A stretch of 64,000 bases of DNA, from positions 54,133-118,132 of the forward strand of contig CAYVBY010000007.1 in NCBI GenBank assembly GCA_964449895.1. The letters are read 5' to 3'. The translations under genes were made by a program, and so were the position numbers. Positions 47,417 to 56,187 of the stretch are shown one piece after another (within the stretch, counting starts at the first letter, position 1; each line of letters begins with the position of its first letter). This stretch comes from Intestinibacter sp964449895. Its GTDB lineage: Bacteria > Bacillota > Clostridia > Peptostreptococcales > Peptostreptococcaceae. Under the pieces are notes generated by a model. It had not been told where the DNA came from. It was given only the letters and a program-made list of their open reading frames with translations, and ran no database searches.

Positions 47417-48211
47417 TTAATTTTCAGCTTTAGCAGCTTTTTTATCTGCAGCTAAATATGCTACATAATATATAACTGGTATTGCTAATGCTCCACCAAT
47501 CATGTTACCTATTGTAACACATATTAAGTTAGTTGCACATGCTCCTATTGTAATGTTTGCTCCTAACGCCATTCCCATTGGTATAAAGTACATATTAGCA
47601 ACACTATGCTCAAATCCACATAATACGAATAACATTATTGGGAACCAACAAGCAAATATTTTAGATATTATGTCTTGTGCTCCTGTAGCCATCCATACAG
47701 CTAAAACAACTATAACGTTACATAAAATACCTCTTATTATCATAGTCATTACATCTAATCCAGCTTTACTTTCAGCTATTCCTATAGCTTTTGTTGCAGC
47801 TGCATCAGTTAATACACCACCATAAAATAATAAGCATACTAAAATTAAAGAACCAACTAAGTTTCCTAGCCAAACTACACACCAGTTTTTAAGCATTCCA
47901 CCAGCTGTTATTTTATCAGTAGCTACTGCTAAAGTCATTAAGTTATTTCCTGTAAATAACTCTGCTCCACAAATAACAACTAACATAAGTCCAACAGGGA
48001 AGACAGCTGCTCCTATAAATTTAGCAACACCTGGGTCTATAGCAGCAAATGTTTGACTTGCTATAGTGTTACCTAGTCCACCAAATCCTATAAATACTCC
48101 TGCAAGTATTCCTAGCAAAAACATAGATAATACTGGTAAGTTAGCTTTACCAACACCTACATTAACCATTGCGTTTGCTATTTCTTTTGGTGCTAAAAAT
48201 CTCTTTACCAT
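47417..48211 (-). CDS. Formate/nitrite transporter family (FNT) channel
   Basis: 264 residues with six membrane helices and the FNT motifs GVFIGFGG, GNLVGSL, CNVIVVLAVWMA and HSVANMYFIPMG (pore His). The family carries formate, nitrite or hydrosulfide. The formate dehydrogenase operon 8 kb away points to formate, though related Clostridia also have a hydrosulfide channel. A cre-like site lies just after its predicted promoter. AAAAGGGGTG before the ATG. Confidence 0.9.
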   Translation of the reverse strand: MVKRFLAPKEIANAMVNVGVGKANLPVLSMFLLGILAGVFIGFGGLGNTIASQTFAAIDPGVAKFIGAAVFPVGLMLVVICGAELFTGNNLMTLAVATDKITAGGMLKNWCVVWLGNLVGSLILVCLLFYGGVLTDAAATKAIGIAESKAGLDVMTMIIRGILCNVIVVLAVWMATGAQDIISKIFACWFPIMLFVLCGFEHSVANMYFIPMGMALGANITIGACATNLICVTIGNMIGGALAIPVIYYVAYLAADKKAAKAEN

Positions 48212-48229
48212 AAAAAATACACCCCTTTT

Positions 48230-48245
48230 ATGAAAACATTTTCGT
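48230..48245 (-). promoter_or_regulatory. cre-like CcpA site
   Basis: ACGAAAATGTTTTCAT on the minus strand, 15 of 16 matches to the C. difficile cre consensus RRGAAAANGTTTTCWW. It lies between the -10 and the start of the FNT gene, a roadblock position. Confidence 0.6.
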
Positions 48246-48257
48246 ATTACACTTATA

Positions 48258-48263
48258 ATTATA
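48258..48263 (-). promoter_or_regulatory. Extended -10 promoter element of the FNT gene
   Basis: TGCTATAAT on the minus strand (extended -10), about 50 nt before the start; the -35 region is not consensus. Confidence 0.55.
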
Positions 48264-48377
48264 GCATTATTTGTTCAGGAAAAAACATTTTTGACAAATG
48301 TATACATTATATTTATTAATTTATTAACAATATTTTTTATTTTTACAAAATATATAAAATTATATATTTTATTTAAA

Positions 48378-49010
48378 CTAAGGTCTGATTATTTTATCTG
48401 CTTGTGACATTTTTTCAAGTATAAAATACATATTTGTAACTTCACCAACTTCTAATTTATCTGTTAATTCATAATAGTTTAGACAAGTTCCACAGTTTAA
48501 AATTTCTACACCTTGTGCTTGTAATGTTTTTAAATTTTCAATTGAATTAGAACCTTCTGTAGATAATTTAACACCTGAATTATATAATAAAACAGTATTT
48601 GGAAGCTCTTCTAATTCTGTTAAAGCAAAGATAAATCCTTTCATAAGTATTTTTCCTAATTCTTCGCTTCCTTCTCCCATTTTATCACTACTTAATACTA
48701 CTACAGTATTAGTTTTTCTATCTGGATAACAAACTTCTTTTACTTCTTCTGTTTCAATAGTTTCTACTTTGTTTTTTATATCTTGTCCATCTGATTTTAT
48801 TCTTATAATATAGTGTTGATCTGTTATTTTTTCACATGTATATTCTAAATTTTTTTGTTTTGCCATTTTACTTAAATTTTGTACTGCTATTTCATTGTCT
48901 ACACTAACTTCTACTATACTTGATTCTTCAATTTGACTTAAAGCTTTTTTAGTTTTTATTACTGGTATTGGACATTGATCTCCCATTGCATTTACTTTTA
49001 TTTCTTTCAT
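48378..49010 (-). CDS. yedF: YedF, selenium-metabolism sulfurtransferase-like protein
   Basis: 210 residues in two parts: a TusA/SirA domain (1-75) with the active Cys13 in GDQCPIPVIKTKK, and a DsrE-like half (about 100-205) with CGTCLNYY. This fused layout is the YedF family that tracks with selD. It should handle sulfur or selenium as a persulfide/perselenide carrier. It ends 18 nt before selD starts reading in the same direction... in transcription order selD comes first, yedF second. AGTAGGGGG site. Confidence 0.92.
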   Translation of the reverse strand: MKEIKVNAMGDQCPIPVIKTKKALSQIEESSIVEVSVDNEIAVQNLSKMAKQKNLEYTCEKITDQHYIIRIKSDGQDIKNKVETIETEEVKEVCYPDRKTNTVVVLSSDKMGEGSEELGKILMKGFIFALTELEELPNTVLLYNSGVKLSTEGSNSIENLKTLQAQGVEILNCGTCLNYYELTDKLEVGEVTNMYFILEKMSQADKIIRP

Positions 49011-49028
49011 TTTTGTATCCCCCTACTT

Positions 49029-50054
49029 TTATTTAACTATTATTTTATGTTCTCTTTCTTTTACAACCTCACCAATTACTCCGCATGGTAATTCTAAAGT
49101 TGATAATTCCTTCATAATAGAATCCACATCATCTGGATTTACTGAAACTAGTAATCCCCCTGATGTTTGTGGATCAAATAATATTTCTTCCATAGCAAAA
49201 TCATCTATTTCAAACAAAACTTTACTTTCAATAAAATTTCTATTTCTCTGAGCTGCGGCAGTTAATAAAAATTCCTCTGCATATTGTCTAGCTTCTTTTA
49301 TATAAGGTACTTTTTCACTATTTATAATTGCCGAACATTCTCCTGCTACCATTTCATTTAAATGACCTAATAAACTAAATCCTGTTACATCTGTACATGC
49401 ATGTACATCATATTTTGTTAGGATTTCAGCTGCATATTTATTTAATGTGCACATAGAATTAATAGCTTGATCCATAGCTTCTTTACTGGCTTCACCAACT
49501 CTATTTGCAGTAGATACAATACCTACGCCCAGTGGTTTAGTAAGTATTAATTTATCACCTATTTTACAGCCGTTATTTTGATATATTTTATTCGGATTTA
49601 TAATTCCTGTAACAGACAATCCATACTTTACATCTTGGTCCATTATAGAATGACCTCCTGATAAAACTCCTCCAGCTTCTGCTACTTTTTCACTTCCACC
49701 TTGAATTATATCCCCTAAAATATTTAAATCCATTTGCTCTGGGAAACATACTATATTTAATGCTGTTTTAACTTCTCCTCCCATAGCATATATATCGCTC
49801 AAAGCATTTGCTGCTGCTATTTTTCCAAATGTGTATGGATCATCTACCATTGGTGGGAAAAAATCTAATGTTTGTACCATAGCTATATCATCTGTTAATT
49901 TATAAACTGATGCATCATCACTACTTTCAAAACCAACTAATAAATTTTCATCCTTTGTCTTAGGTATTCTCTCTAAAACTCTACTTAAAACACCTGGACC
50001 TAGCTTTGCAGTACATCCTCCACCTTTACAAAATACAATATCCTTTTTAGCCAC
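49029..50054 (-). CDS. selD: Selenophosphate synthetase SelD, Cys form
   Basis: 341 residues. The catalytic segment CKGGGCTAKLGPGVL has Cys14 and Lys17 where selenocysteine variants have Sec in the same place. Further motifs: ESSDDASVY, DFFPPMVDDPY, GGHSIMDQDVKYGLSV, DVTGFSLLGHL and LFDPQTSGGLL. It makes selenophosphate from selenide and ATP. The start is GTG with AGAGGT 8 nt upstream. No selA, selB or selC is in the window. yedF follows 18 nt downstream. Confidence 0.95.
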   Translation of the reverse strand: MAKKDIVFCKGGGCTAKLGPGVLSRVLERIPKTKDENLLVGFESSDDASVYKLTDDIAMVQTLDFFPPMVDDPYTFGKIAAANALSDIYAMGGEVKTALNIVCFPEQMDLNILGDIIQGGSEKVAEAGGVLSGGHSIMDQDVKYGLSVTGIINPNKIYQNNGCKIGDKLILTKPLGVGIVSTANRVGEASKEAMDQAINSMCTLNKYAAEILTKYDVHACTDVTGFSLLGHLNEMVAGECSAIINSEKVPYIKEARQYAEEFLLTAAAQRNRNFIESKVLFEIDDFAMEEILFDPQTSGGLLVSVNPDDVDSIMKELSTLELPCGVIGEVVKEREHKIIVK

Positions 50055-50282
50055 TTATAAAACCTCTTTCTTTATACAAAGTTTTTATTAATTTAAAATC
50101 TAATCATTTTTATTATGAAAGCAAATAAAAAAACTTCATTTTTCAAATACTTTATCATTTTTAAATTTTGATTTATTTTATTAATATTATATCTTATTTT
50201 CATTTGTAATGCTTAATTTTAATACCTAAACTAACTAAACCTTTAATAAGAAAAATGGTATTATAAATATTGACATCCACAA

Positions 50283-50313
50283 AAAAAACAAGGTAAATTT
50301 ATAATTTACCTTG
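50283..50313 (-). terminator. Intrinsic terminator after mog
   Basis: AAGGTAAATT / AATTTACCTT stem followed by eight U on the minus strand. Confidence 0.85.
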
Positions 50314-50325
50314 GTCTTTTTTTAG

Positions 50326-50817
50326 TTATTTTCTAGCACATTCACTAGCTTGTCCTGTTAATATATCAAGTCCATGATCAAGAGCTGGCATCAAACATTC
50401 CATACATTCTTTTACTGCCTTTGGACTTCCTGGCATATTTATAATTAATGTAGATTTTCTAATTACTGAAACTGCCCTACTAAGCATCGCTTTTTTAGTA
50501 AATTGCATACTATAAGCTCTCATAGCTTCAGATATGCCTGGTACTAATTTTTCTGCTATTGATAAAGTTGCTTCAGGAGTATTATCTCTTGGAGAAAATC
50601 CAGTTCCACCAGTTGTAAGTATTAAATCAACTGTATTTTCATCACATAAAGTTTTCATTTCTTCAGCTAATACTTCCATATCATCTGGTAGAACTCTATA
50701 AAATTTAACTTCATATCCATATTCAGCTACTATTTCCTTTATTTTAGCCCCACTTTCGTCGACTCTTTCTCCTCTTGAACCTTTATCACTTGCTGTAATT
50801 ATACCTACTCTATACAT
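50326..50817 (-). CDS. mog: MogA/MoaB-family molybdopterin adenylyltransferase
   Basis: 163 residues. Motifs ASDKGSRGERVDESG, TTGGTGFSPRDNTPEAT and NMPGSPKAV are the molybdopterin-binding signature. It activates molybdopterin by adenylation before MoeA inserts Mo. GAAGGTG before the ATG. Last gene of the moeA-mobB-moeA-like-moaC-moaA-mog run; a terminator follows. Confidence 0.94.
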   Translation of the reverse strand: MYRVGIITASDKGSRGERVDESGAKIKEIVAEYGYEVKFYRVLPDDMEVLAEEMKTLCDENTVDLILTTGGTGFSPRDNTPEATLSIAEKLVPGISEAMRAYSMQFTKKAMLSRAVSVIRKSTLIINMPGSPKAVKECMECLMPALDHGLDILTGQASECARK

Positions 50818-50887
50818 ATTATCACCTTCTATTTTTCACTCTTTAAAATTATATCCTTATTTTTAATTTTTTTGTCTATAATCAAAT

Positions 50888-51865
50888 TTATCCACCAATT
50901 TGTACCATATTTTTAAGTTCTACATCTTGTTCACCTTCACTATGTTTAAACTGATGTTGTTTAGGCTTGTTTAATATTGCATTATAAATTAAAACTTTTA
51001 AATCTTCATCATCTATACCGTTTCTCATAGGTTCCTTTAAATCTATTCCTTTATTATAATGAAGACATAATTTTAAAAATCCACTAGATGTAAGTCTTAT
51101 TCTATTACATGATTCACAAAATTCATGACTTATAGCACTTATAAATCCAATACATCCTTTTAAATTTTTATTTCTATAATATTTAGCAGGTCCATTACCT
51201 CTTTTTTCATTAACAGATTCAAATATTCCAAAACGGCTTTCTAATATAGATAAAATTTCATCATTTGGAATTTCTGAAAATTGCTTACCATATCCTATTG
51301 GCATTAATTCAATAAATCTCACATCAATGTTTTTATCTCTTGCAAAACTTGCTATATCTGCAATTTCATCTATATTGAAATCTCTTATAGCTAAACAGTT
51401 TATCTTTACTTTAATTCCTAAATCATAAGCTTTATCTATTGATTTTAATACTTTTTCTAAACCATCTCTTCTAGTTATTTTTTTAAATGTATCTTCTTTT
51501 AATGTATCTAAACTTATATTTATTGCATCTATACCTGCATCATATAAATCATCTAACATATCATAAAGAAGTATTCCATTTGTAGTCAATGTAACTTGTT
51601 CTATATTATCTAAATTTTTTATATTTCTTATTAAATCTACAATATCTCTTCTAACTAATGGTTCTCCACCTGTTATTTTAATTTTTCTTATCCCCAATTC
51701 TGATACTATATTACATATTCTTAAAATTTCATCATAGCGTAATACTTCTTCATGTGGAATACTTTCTATACCTTCTTCTGGCATACAGTAAACACATCTT
51801 AAATTACACTTATCTATAACAGATATTCTAAGATAGTCTATTTTTCTATTAAATTTATCTAACAT
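50888..51865 (-). CDS. moaA: GTP 3',8-cyclase MoaA
   Basis: 325 residues. Radical SAM cluster CNLRCVYC, GGEPLVRRD, second [4Fe-4S] cysteines in HEFCESCNRIR and the later KLCLHYN, and the canonical C-terminal Gly-Gly tail. With MoaC it makes cyclic pyranopterin from GTP. AGCAGAGGTGG site; 25 nt after moaC. Confidence 0.97.
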   Translation of the reverse strand: MLDKFNRKIDYLRISVIDKCNLRCVYCMPEEGIESIPHEEVLRYDEILRICNIVSELGIRKIKITGGEPLVRRDIVDLIRNIKNLDNIEQVTLTTNGILLYDMLDDLYDAGIDAINISLDTLKEDTFKKITRRDGLEKVLKSIDKAYDLGIKVKINCLAIRDFNIDEIADIASFARDKNIDVRFIELMPIGYGKQFSEIPNDEILSILESRFGIFESVNEKRGNGPAKYYRNKNLKGCIGFISAISHEFCESCNRIRLTSSGFLKLCLHYNKGIDLKEPMRNGIDDEDLKVLIYNAILNKPKQHQFKHSEGEQDVELKNMVQIGG

Positions 51866-51890
51866 ATTCCACCTCTGCTAAAATAAAGAT

Positions 51891-52376
51891 TTATTTTTTA
51901 TCAAAATAAAAATCTCCACTCTTTCCTCCAGATTTTTTTACTAAATGAACATCTGAAATTACCATACCTTTATCTATTGCCTTACACATATCATAAATAG
52001 TTAAAAGTGCTACATTTACACCTGTAAGAGCTTCCATTTCAACTCCTGTTTTCCCACTTAATTTAACAAGACAAGTTGCACTTATACTTTTTTCATCCTC
52101 ATTAAATTCAAAATCTATTTTTGATTTTGTAAGCATTAATGGATGGCACATAGGTATTAACTCAGATGTTTTCTTAGTAGCCATAATACCAGCTACTCTA
52201 GCAACTGCAAGAACATCACCCTTAGCCATATTTCCTGTTACAACTCTTTCATAAGTTTCATCGCAGACAAATATCTTTCCTGTAGCAATAGCTTCTCTTT
52301 CAGTTATATTTTTATCTGTAACATCTACCATTATGGCATTTCCGTGTGCATCAAAATGATTTAATTTTCCTGTCAT
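51891..52376 (-). CDS. moaC: Cyclic pyranopterin monophosphate synthase MoaC
   Basis: 161 residues from the ATG 8 nt after AAAGGGTG (a longer frame has no site). Motifs MVDVTDKNITEREA, GILATKKTSELIPMCHP-like GIMATKKTSELIPMCHP, GKTGVEMEALTGV, and the C-terminal KSGGKSGDF. Second step of cofactor synthesis. Its stop is 25 nt before moaA and its start overlaps the end of the MoeA-like gene region. Confidence 0.97.
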   Translation of the reverse strand: MTGKLNHFDAHGNAIMVDVTDKNITEREAIATGKIFVCDETYERVVTGNMAKGDVLAVARVAGIMATKKTSELIPMCHPLMLTKSKIDFEFNEDEKSISATCLVKLSGKTGVEMEALTGVNVALLTIYDMCKAIDKGMVISDVHLVKKSGGKSGDFYFDKK

Positions 52377-52378
52377 AC

Positions 52379-53413
52379 TTATACACCCTTTCCGAAGCCA
52401 CAATTAGGGAATACACAAACATCACAGCCTAAGCATAATCCGCCTAATCCTAATCCTGCTAAATCTTCACTTGTTACCATATCATCAGCCATAAGTCTTG
52501 GTAAAACTAAATCAAATGCTGTTCTTTTAGCATACATTACACATCCTGGTAATCCTGCTATTGGTATTTCTTTTCCATCTTTTTCATAGTAAGCAAGTAA
52601 CATCATAGCTCCTGGAAGTACTGGTGCTCCATAAGAAACTATTCTTGCTCCAGTATTTTTTATTGCACCTGGTGTTTTATCATCTGGATCTACACTCATT
52701 CCACCTGTACATAATACTAAATCAGCACCTTGATCTATAAAGTCTAAAACTGCTTTTGATATTTTTTCCATATCATCATTTACTATTGTTTGACCTATTA
52801 TTTCTGCTCCATATTCTTTTGCCTTGTCCATTACTACAGGTCCAAAAGTATCTTTTATTCTTCCATAAAATACTTCATTTCCTGTTGTAACAACACCTAC
52901 TTTTTTATTTTTATAAGGTAGTAAAGATAATATAGGTTTATCTCCAGCTACTTCTTTAGCTTTTTTCATTTTTTCTTCTTCTATTAATAGAGGAATTATT
53001 CTTGTTCCTGCAAGTTTATCTCCTTTTTTAACAGGGAAGTTTGTATGTCTAGTAGCTATCATCATTTGTCCTAAGCTATTTACAGCTCTTAATTTTTCAA
53101 CATCTATTTTTAAAAGTCCGTCCACTTCAGCCATTATTTCTATTTTTCCTTCTTTTACTTCTGACTGACTCATATTTTCATTAAAACATATATCTCTTAA
53201 ATATTCTGCTGCTTCATTTTCATGAAGTACTCCCTCTGTTTTTTCCCAAATATAAAGATTATCTTTTCCTAAAGATAATAAAACAGGTATATCCTCTTCC
53301 CTTACTATATGACCTTTTCTAAAAGCTGTCCCTTTTTTTACATCTTTTATAATTTGAGTTATATCATGACAAAGAACATGTCCAACTGCTTCTGTAGTTT
53401 TTACACACTTCAT
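52379..53413 (-). CDS. MoeA-like molybdopterin-binding protein with Cys-rich tail
   Basis: 344 residues from the ATG 6 nt after AGGGGATG. The middle (about 175-300) is a MogA/MoeA molybdopterin-binding domain (VGVVTTGNEV, LVLCTGGMSVDPDDKTPGAI, VLPGAMMLLAYY, AGLPGCVMY), but the MoeA N-terminal domains are not recognisable. The C-terminus carries Cys327, Cys330, Cys333 and Cys338 in CLGCDVCVFPNCGFGKG, a likely metal or cluster site. Role unknown; it lies inside the cofactor operon between mobB and moaC. Confidence 0.85.
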   Translation of the reverse strand: MKCVKTTEAVGHVLCHDITQIIKDVKKGTAFRKGHIVREEDIPVLLSLGKDNLYIWEKTEGVLHENEAAEYLRDICFNENMSQSEVKEGKIEIMAEVDGLLKIDVEKLRAVNSLGQMMIATRHTNFPVKKGDKLAGTRIIPLLIEEEKMKKAKEVAGDKPILSLLPYKNKKVGVVTTGNEVFYGRIKDTFGPVVMDKAKEYGAEIIGQTIVNDDMEKISKAVLDFIDQGADLVLCTGGMSVDPDDKTPGAIKNTGARIVSYGAPVLPGAMMLLAYYEKDGKEIPIAGLPGCVMYAKRTAFDLVLPRLMADDMVTSEDLAGLGLGGLCLGCDVCVFPNCGFGKGV

Positions 53414-53425
53414 AAAAATCATCCC

Positions 53426-53968
53426 CTACTTTCTATTTATATATTGAAGTATTTGTTCAGCAATAATATCTATATTGTTTAAATCAAGTATTTTTACATC
53501 TATATTTAAATTTTTTATATTATTTTCATCTTTTAAATTTTCTATATCTGACGCAATAGCTATTAAATTTTCTCTATTACAAACAGATTCTAAAGAATTT
53601 CCATTTCTAATTATCTCTATCTTAGGATAACTAGATTGTTTAAACCCTTCTAAAAATATTAATTCTGCTTCTGGAAATAAATTTATAAGTTCAATTTCAT
53701 TTGTTTCTTTTTGTTCCTTAACTACCATAAATTTATTTTTAGAAAATACAGCTGTTCCATAAGCACCAGCTTTTTTATGTTTATAAGTATCTGTTCCAGC
53801 CACATCAGCTTCAAAATCATGTCCATCATGTTTTATAGTAGCTACTTTATATCCTAAACTTGTAAATTTAGATACTAATTTGGTAACTAATGTAGTCTTT
53901 CCAGAATTTTTTACTCCACATATAACTATTAAATTTTGTTTTTTTATATTATCAATTGTTTCATTCAT
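53426..53968 (-). CDS. mobB: Molybdopterin-guanine dinucleotide biosynthesis adaptor MobB
   Basis: 180 residues. P-loop VCGVKNSGKTTL, then KHDGHDFEADVAGTDTY and a Walker-B-like LIFLEGFKQS. A GTP-binding partner of MobA in bis-MGD formation. 5 nt after moeA; the ribosome site GATGAAATG is weak, so translation may be coupled. Confidence 0.93.
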   Translation of the reverse strand: MNETIDNIKKQNLIVICGVKNSGKTTLVTKLVSKFTSLGYKVATIKHDGHDFEADVAGTDTYKHKKAGAYGTAVFSKNKFMVVKEQKETNEIELINLFPEAELIFLEGFKQSSYPKIEIIRNGNSLESVCNRENLIAIASDIENLKDENNIKNLNIDVKILDLNNIDIIAEQILQYINRK

Positions 53969-53973
53969 TTCAT

Positions 53974-55179
53974 CTATAAAAGTACTATTTCTACTTTATC
54001 TCCCTTATTTAATTTTGGTGTTTTAGGTTTTATATCTATTAAACAATTACATCCTACCATTGATCCTAACATTCCTGATGAATGTCCACCTTTAGGAAGA
54101 TATACTTTTCCTTCATCATAAATTGCTCTAATTAATCTTCTTCCCTTGCTTTCCTTTAGAAAATTATCCTGTAGTATAGCTTCTTTTCTAACTTCTTTTA
54201 AATCTGGATCATTTCCTAACTTATATAATAATTGTTTTCCCATTAATTCAAATGTAGCTATTGCTGCAAATGGATTTCCTGATAAACAAAGTAATGGTTT
54301 ATTATTGTAAATAGCATATATAGCAGGTGTTCCTGGTTTCATATTAACTCTCCAGAAAACTCTCTTAGCTCCTATAATTTCTATAACTTGATGCATTATA
54401 TCTTTCTTACCTACAGAAACTCCACCTGTAGTAAATACTACATCTACATTTTCCATAACTTCTTTAATTTCATTTGCAATTAAATCTTCATTATCTCCCA
54501 TTACTTTTGCAACTACTACTTCACATCCTAAATCTTCTAATCTAGAAGCAATCATTCTTCTATTACTATCGTAAATTTTTCCTTGAGTAAGAGGAGTACC
54601 ACCACAAATAACTTCATCTCCTGTGCTTATTAAAGCAACTTTAGGTTTTCTCATTACTGTTACTTTTTCATAACCCATAGAAGCTATTATTCCTATATGA
54701 ATATGAGTAAGTTTTTCTCCAACTTCTATTAATTTGCTTCCCTTTTTAATATCTTCACCTTCAAAGCAATAATTCTGATGATGTTTTAATTCATCATATA
54801 TTTCTACTGTATCCATTCCATAATCAGTAGACTCTTGTCTTATTACACAATCACATCCCTTTGGTAATTTAGCGCCTGTCATAATCCTAACAGCCTCATT
54901 TTTGCCTACTTCTTTATCTGTATAACCTCCAGCAAAAACTTCATCTATAACTTTTAATTTCACAGGATTTTCTTTACTTGCTCCTAGAGTATCTTCTGAT
55001 TTTAATGCATATCCATCTAATGGTGAACGATCAAAAGGTGGTTGATTGATAGGTGCAACTATGTTTTGTCCTATAACTCTTCCTCTTGCTTTTTCTATAT
55101 TAACAACTTCTGTCTCGTTTATAGTTTCAACAGAATCACATATTAGCTTTATAGCTAATTCAAGCTCTATTCCTATCAT
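53974..55179 (-). CDS. moeA: Molybdopterin molybdenumtransferase MoeA
   Basis: 401 residues, full length. Motifs PPFDRSPLDGYAL, MTGAKLPKGCDCVIRQE, STGDEV, TTGGVSVGKKDI, KPGTPAIYA and LSGNPFAA. It inserts molybdate into adenylylated molybdopterin. First gene behind the riboswitch and its terminator; AGGGAGG before the ATG. Confidence 0.97.
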   Translation of the reverse strand: MIGIELELAIKLICDSVETINETEVVNIEKARGRVIGQNIVAPINQPPFDRSPLDGYALKSEDTLGASKENPVKLKVIDEVFAGGYTDKEVGKNEAVRIMTGAKLPKGCDCVIRQESTDYGMDTVEIYDELKHHQNYCFEGEDIKKGSKLIEVGEKLTHIHIGIIASMGYEKVTVMRKPKVALISTGDEVICGGTPLTQGKIYDSNRRMIASRLEDLGCEVVVAKVMGDNEDLIANEIKEVMENVDVVFTTGGVSVGKKDIMHQVIEIIGAKRVFWRVNMKPGTPAIYAIYNNKPLLCLSGNPFAAIATFELMGKQLLYKLGNDPDLKEVRKEAILQDNFLKESKGRRLIRAIYDEGKVYLPKGGHSSGMLGSMVGCNCLIDIKPKTPKLNKGDKVEIVLL

Positions 55180-55198
55180 ATCTTTTTCCTCCCTAAAT

Positions 55199-55243
55199 TA
55201 AAAAATGCTATATCATCTATTACTTGAAAATAGAAAATATAGC
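55199..55243 (-). terminator. Terminator between the riboswitch and moeA
   Basis: GCTATAT (55237-55243 side) and ATATAGC (55207-55213 side) arms with ATTTTTTAATTT after them on the minus strand. The loop includes AAGTAATA (55218-55225), complementary to the 3' strand of the riboswitch P3 (55332-55339). Confidence 0.65.
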
Positions 55244-55284
55244 TACTACAACAAAGAGTTAAATTTAACTCTATAACTTATAAT

Positions 55285-55397
55285 TTCCCCTTTTCAAATA
55301 CGGACGGCTAAGATGTTTCCCTCTTAACCAGAAGTAATATCTCTATTACTTGGCTCAATATCATAGATTCTTCCTTAGATATTTTCGCTCGGAGAAT
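55285..55397 (-). promoter_or_regulatory. Moco-type riboswitch upstream of moeA
   Basis: Minus-strand element from CTCCGAGCGAAAATATC through GAGCCAAG, an arm with AGAGGGAAACATC, to TTGAAAAGGGG. The outer arms TCTCC/GGGGA and a P3-like AAGTAATA/TATTACTT stem pair. A second copy with the same fixed segments lies upstream of the formate dehydrogenase operon. Position before cofactor genes supports the Moco-riboswitch reading. Begins about 20 nt after the mobA stop. Confidence 0.8.
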
Positions 55398-55418
55398 AAT
55401 ATTTAATTTTAATTTAAA

Positions 55419-56018
55419 TTATTTATTACTCAATATTAAAGAATTATATTCTTGTGGTGTATTTATATTATTAAATGATTCTAATTCAACATCAACTTCA
55501 TTCATATTTATTATAATTGAGTTACTTTTTTCTATTAAATAACTTAATTTATAATATTTATCAAATATCATTTTTTCTATAGTTGGAAGTACTTTTTTAG
55601 AATATATAGCACCTAAAGGATATAATTTATTATTTTCATCACAAAAAACTACTATTTCTACACCGCGTTCCAATTTATCACATAAAATTTTTATATTTTC
55701 TTTTGCAATAAATGGCATATCACATGCTGTTACAAAAAGGTATTCTTCTTTACAATTTAATAAAGATGAATATATTCCACCCAATGGTCCGATATCTTTA
55801 TAAATATCTTCTATCAAATCAAATCCCATTTTTTTAAAATCTTCTTTTTGATTATTAGAAAATTTATCATTTATAGAAAGATATATACTAGAAAAATCAT
55901 CTAAAGTATTTTTTATTTTTTCTAAAAAAGTAATATTATTTATTTTCAATAGCCCTTTAACATTTCCGTTCATTCTACTATTTTTTCCACCCATAAGAAT
56001 TAACGCGCCTATATTCAA
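55419..56018 (-). CDS. mobA: Molybdenum cofactor guanylyltransferase MobA
   Basis: 199 residues from TTG, which lies 6 nt after AGAGGTG; a GTG three codons earlier is inside that site. Motifs LILMGGKNSRMNG with KGLL (GTP site), ACDMPFIA, and GPLGGIYS. It attaches GMP to give the MGD cofactor used by formate dehydrogenase. Upstream of the riboswitch, downstream of the fdh terminator. Confidence 0.92.
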   Translation of the reverse strand: MNIGALILMGGKNSRMNGNVKGLLKINNITFLEKIKNTLDDFSSIYLSINDKFSNNQKEDFKKMGFDLIEDIYKDIGPLGGIYSSLLNCKEEYLFVTACDMPFIAKENIKILCDKLERGVEIVVFCDENNKLYPLGAIYSKKVLPTIEKMIFDKYYKLSYLIEKSNSIIINMNEVDVELESFNNINTPQEYNSLILSNK

Positions 56019-56085
56019 ATATTTCACCTCTTTATTTCTTACCTTAAATTTAATTCTAGCATGTTTAACATATTTTTTGTATAAA

Positions 56086-56124
56086 ATAATGGCCAGTACC
56101 TATTTTCCGTTATAGGTACTGACC
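56086..56124 (-). terminator. Terminator after the formate dehydrogenase operon
   Basis: GGTCAGTACCTATA / ATAGGTACTGGCC stem of 12 or more pairs, then ATTATTTTAT on the minus strand. Confidence 0.75.
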
Positions 56125-56187
56125 ACCTATTTTGTTATTTCATTCTATTCTGTTTTGATTTTATCTTTTGTTTAATTTATATTTTTA

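Noticed and set aside
48340..48377. AT-only hairpin after yedF as a terminator
   Set aside because: AAAATATATAA/TTATATATTTT pairs but has no GC and no clear U-tract, so it is too weak to call.
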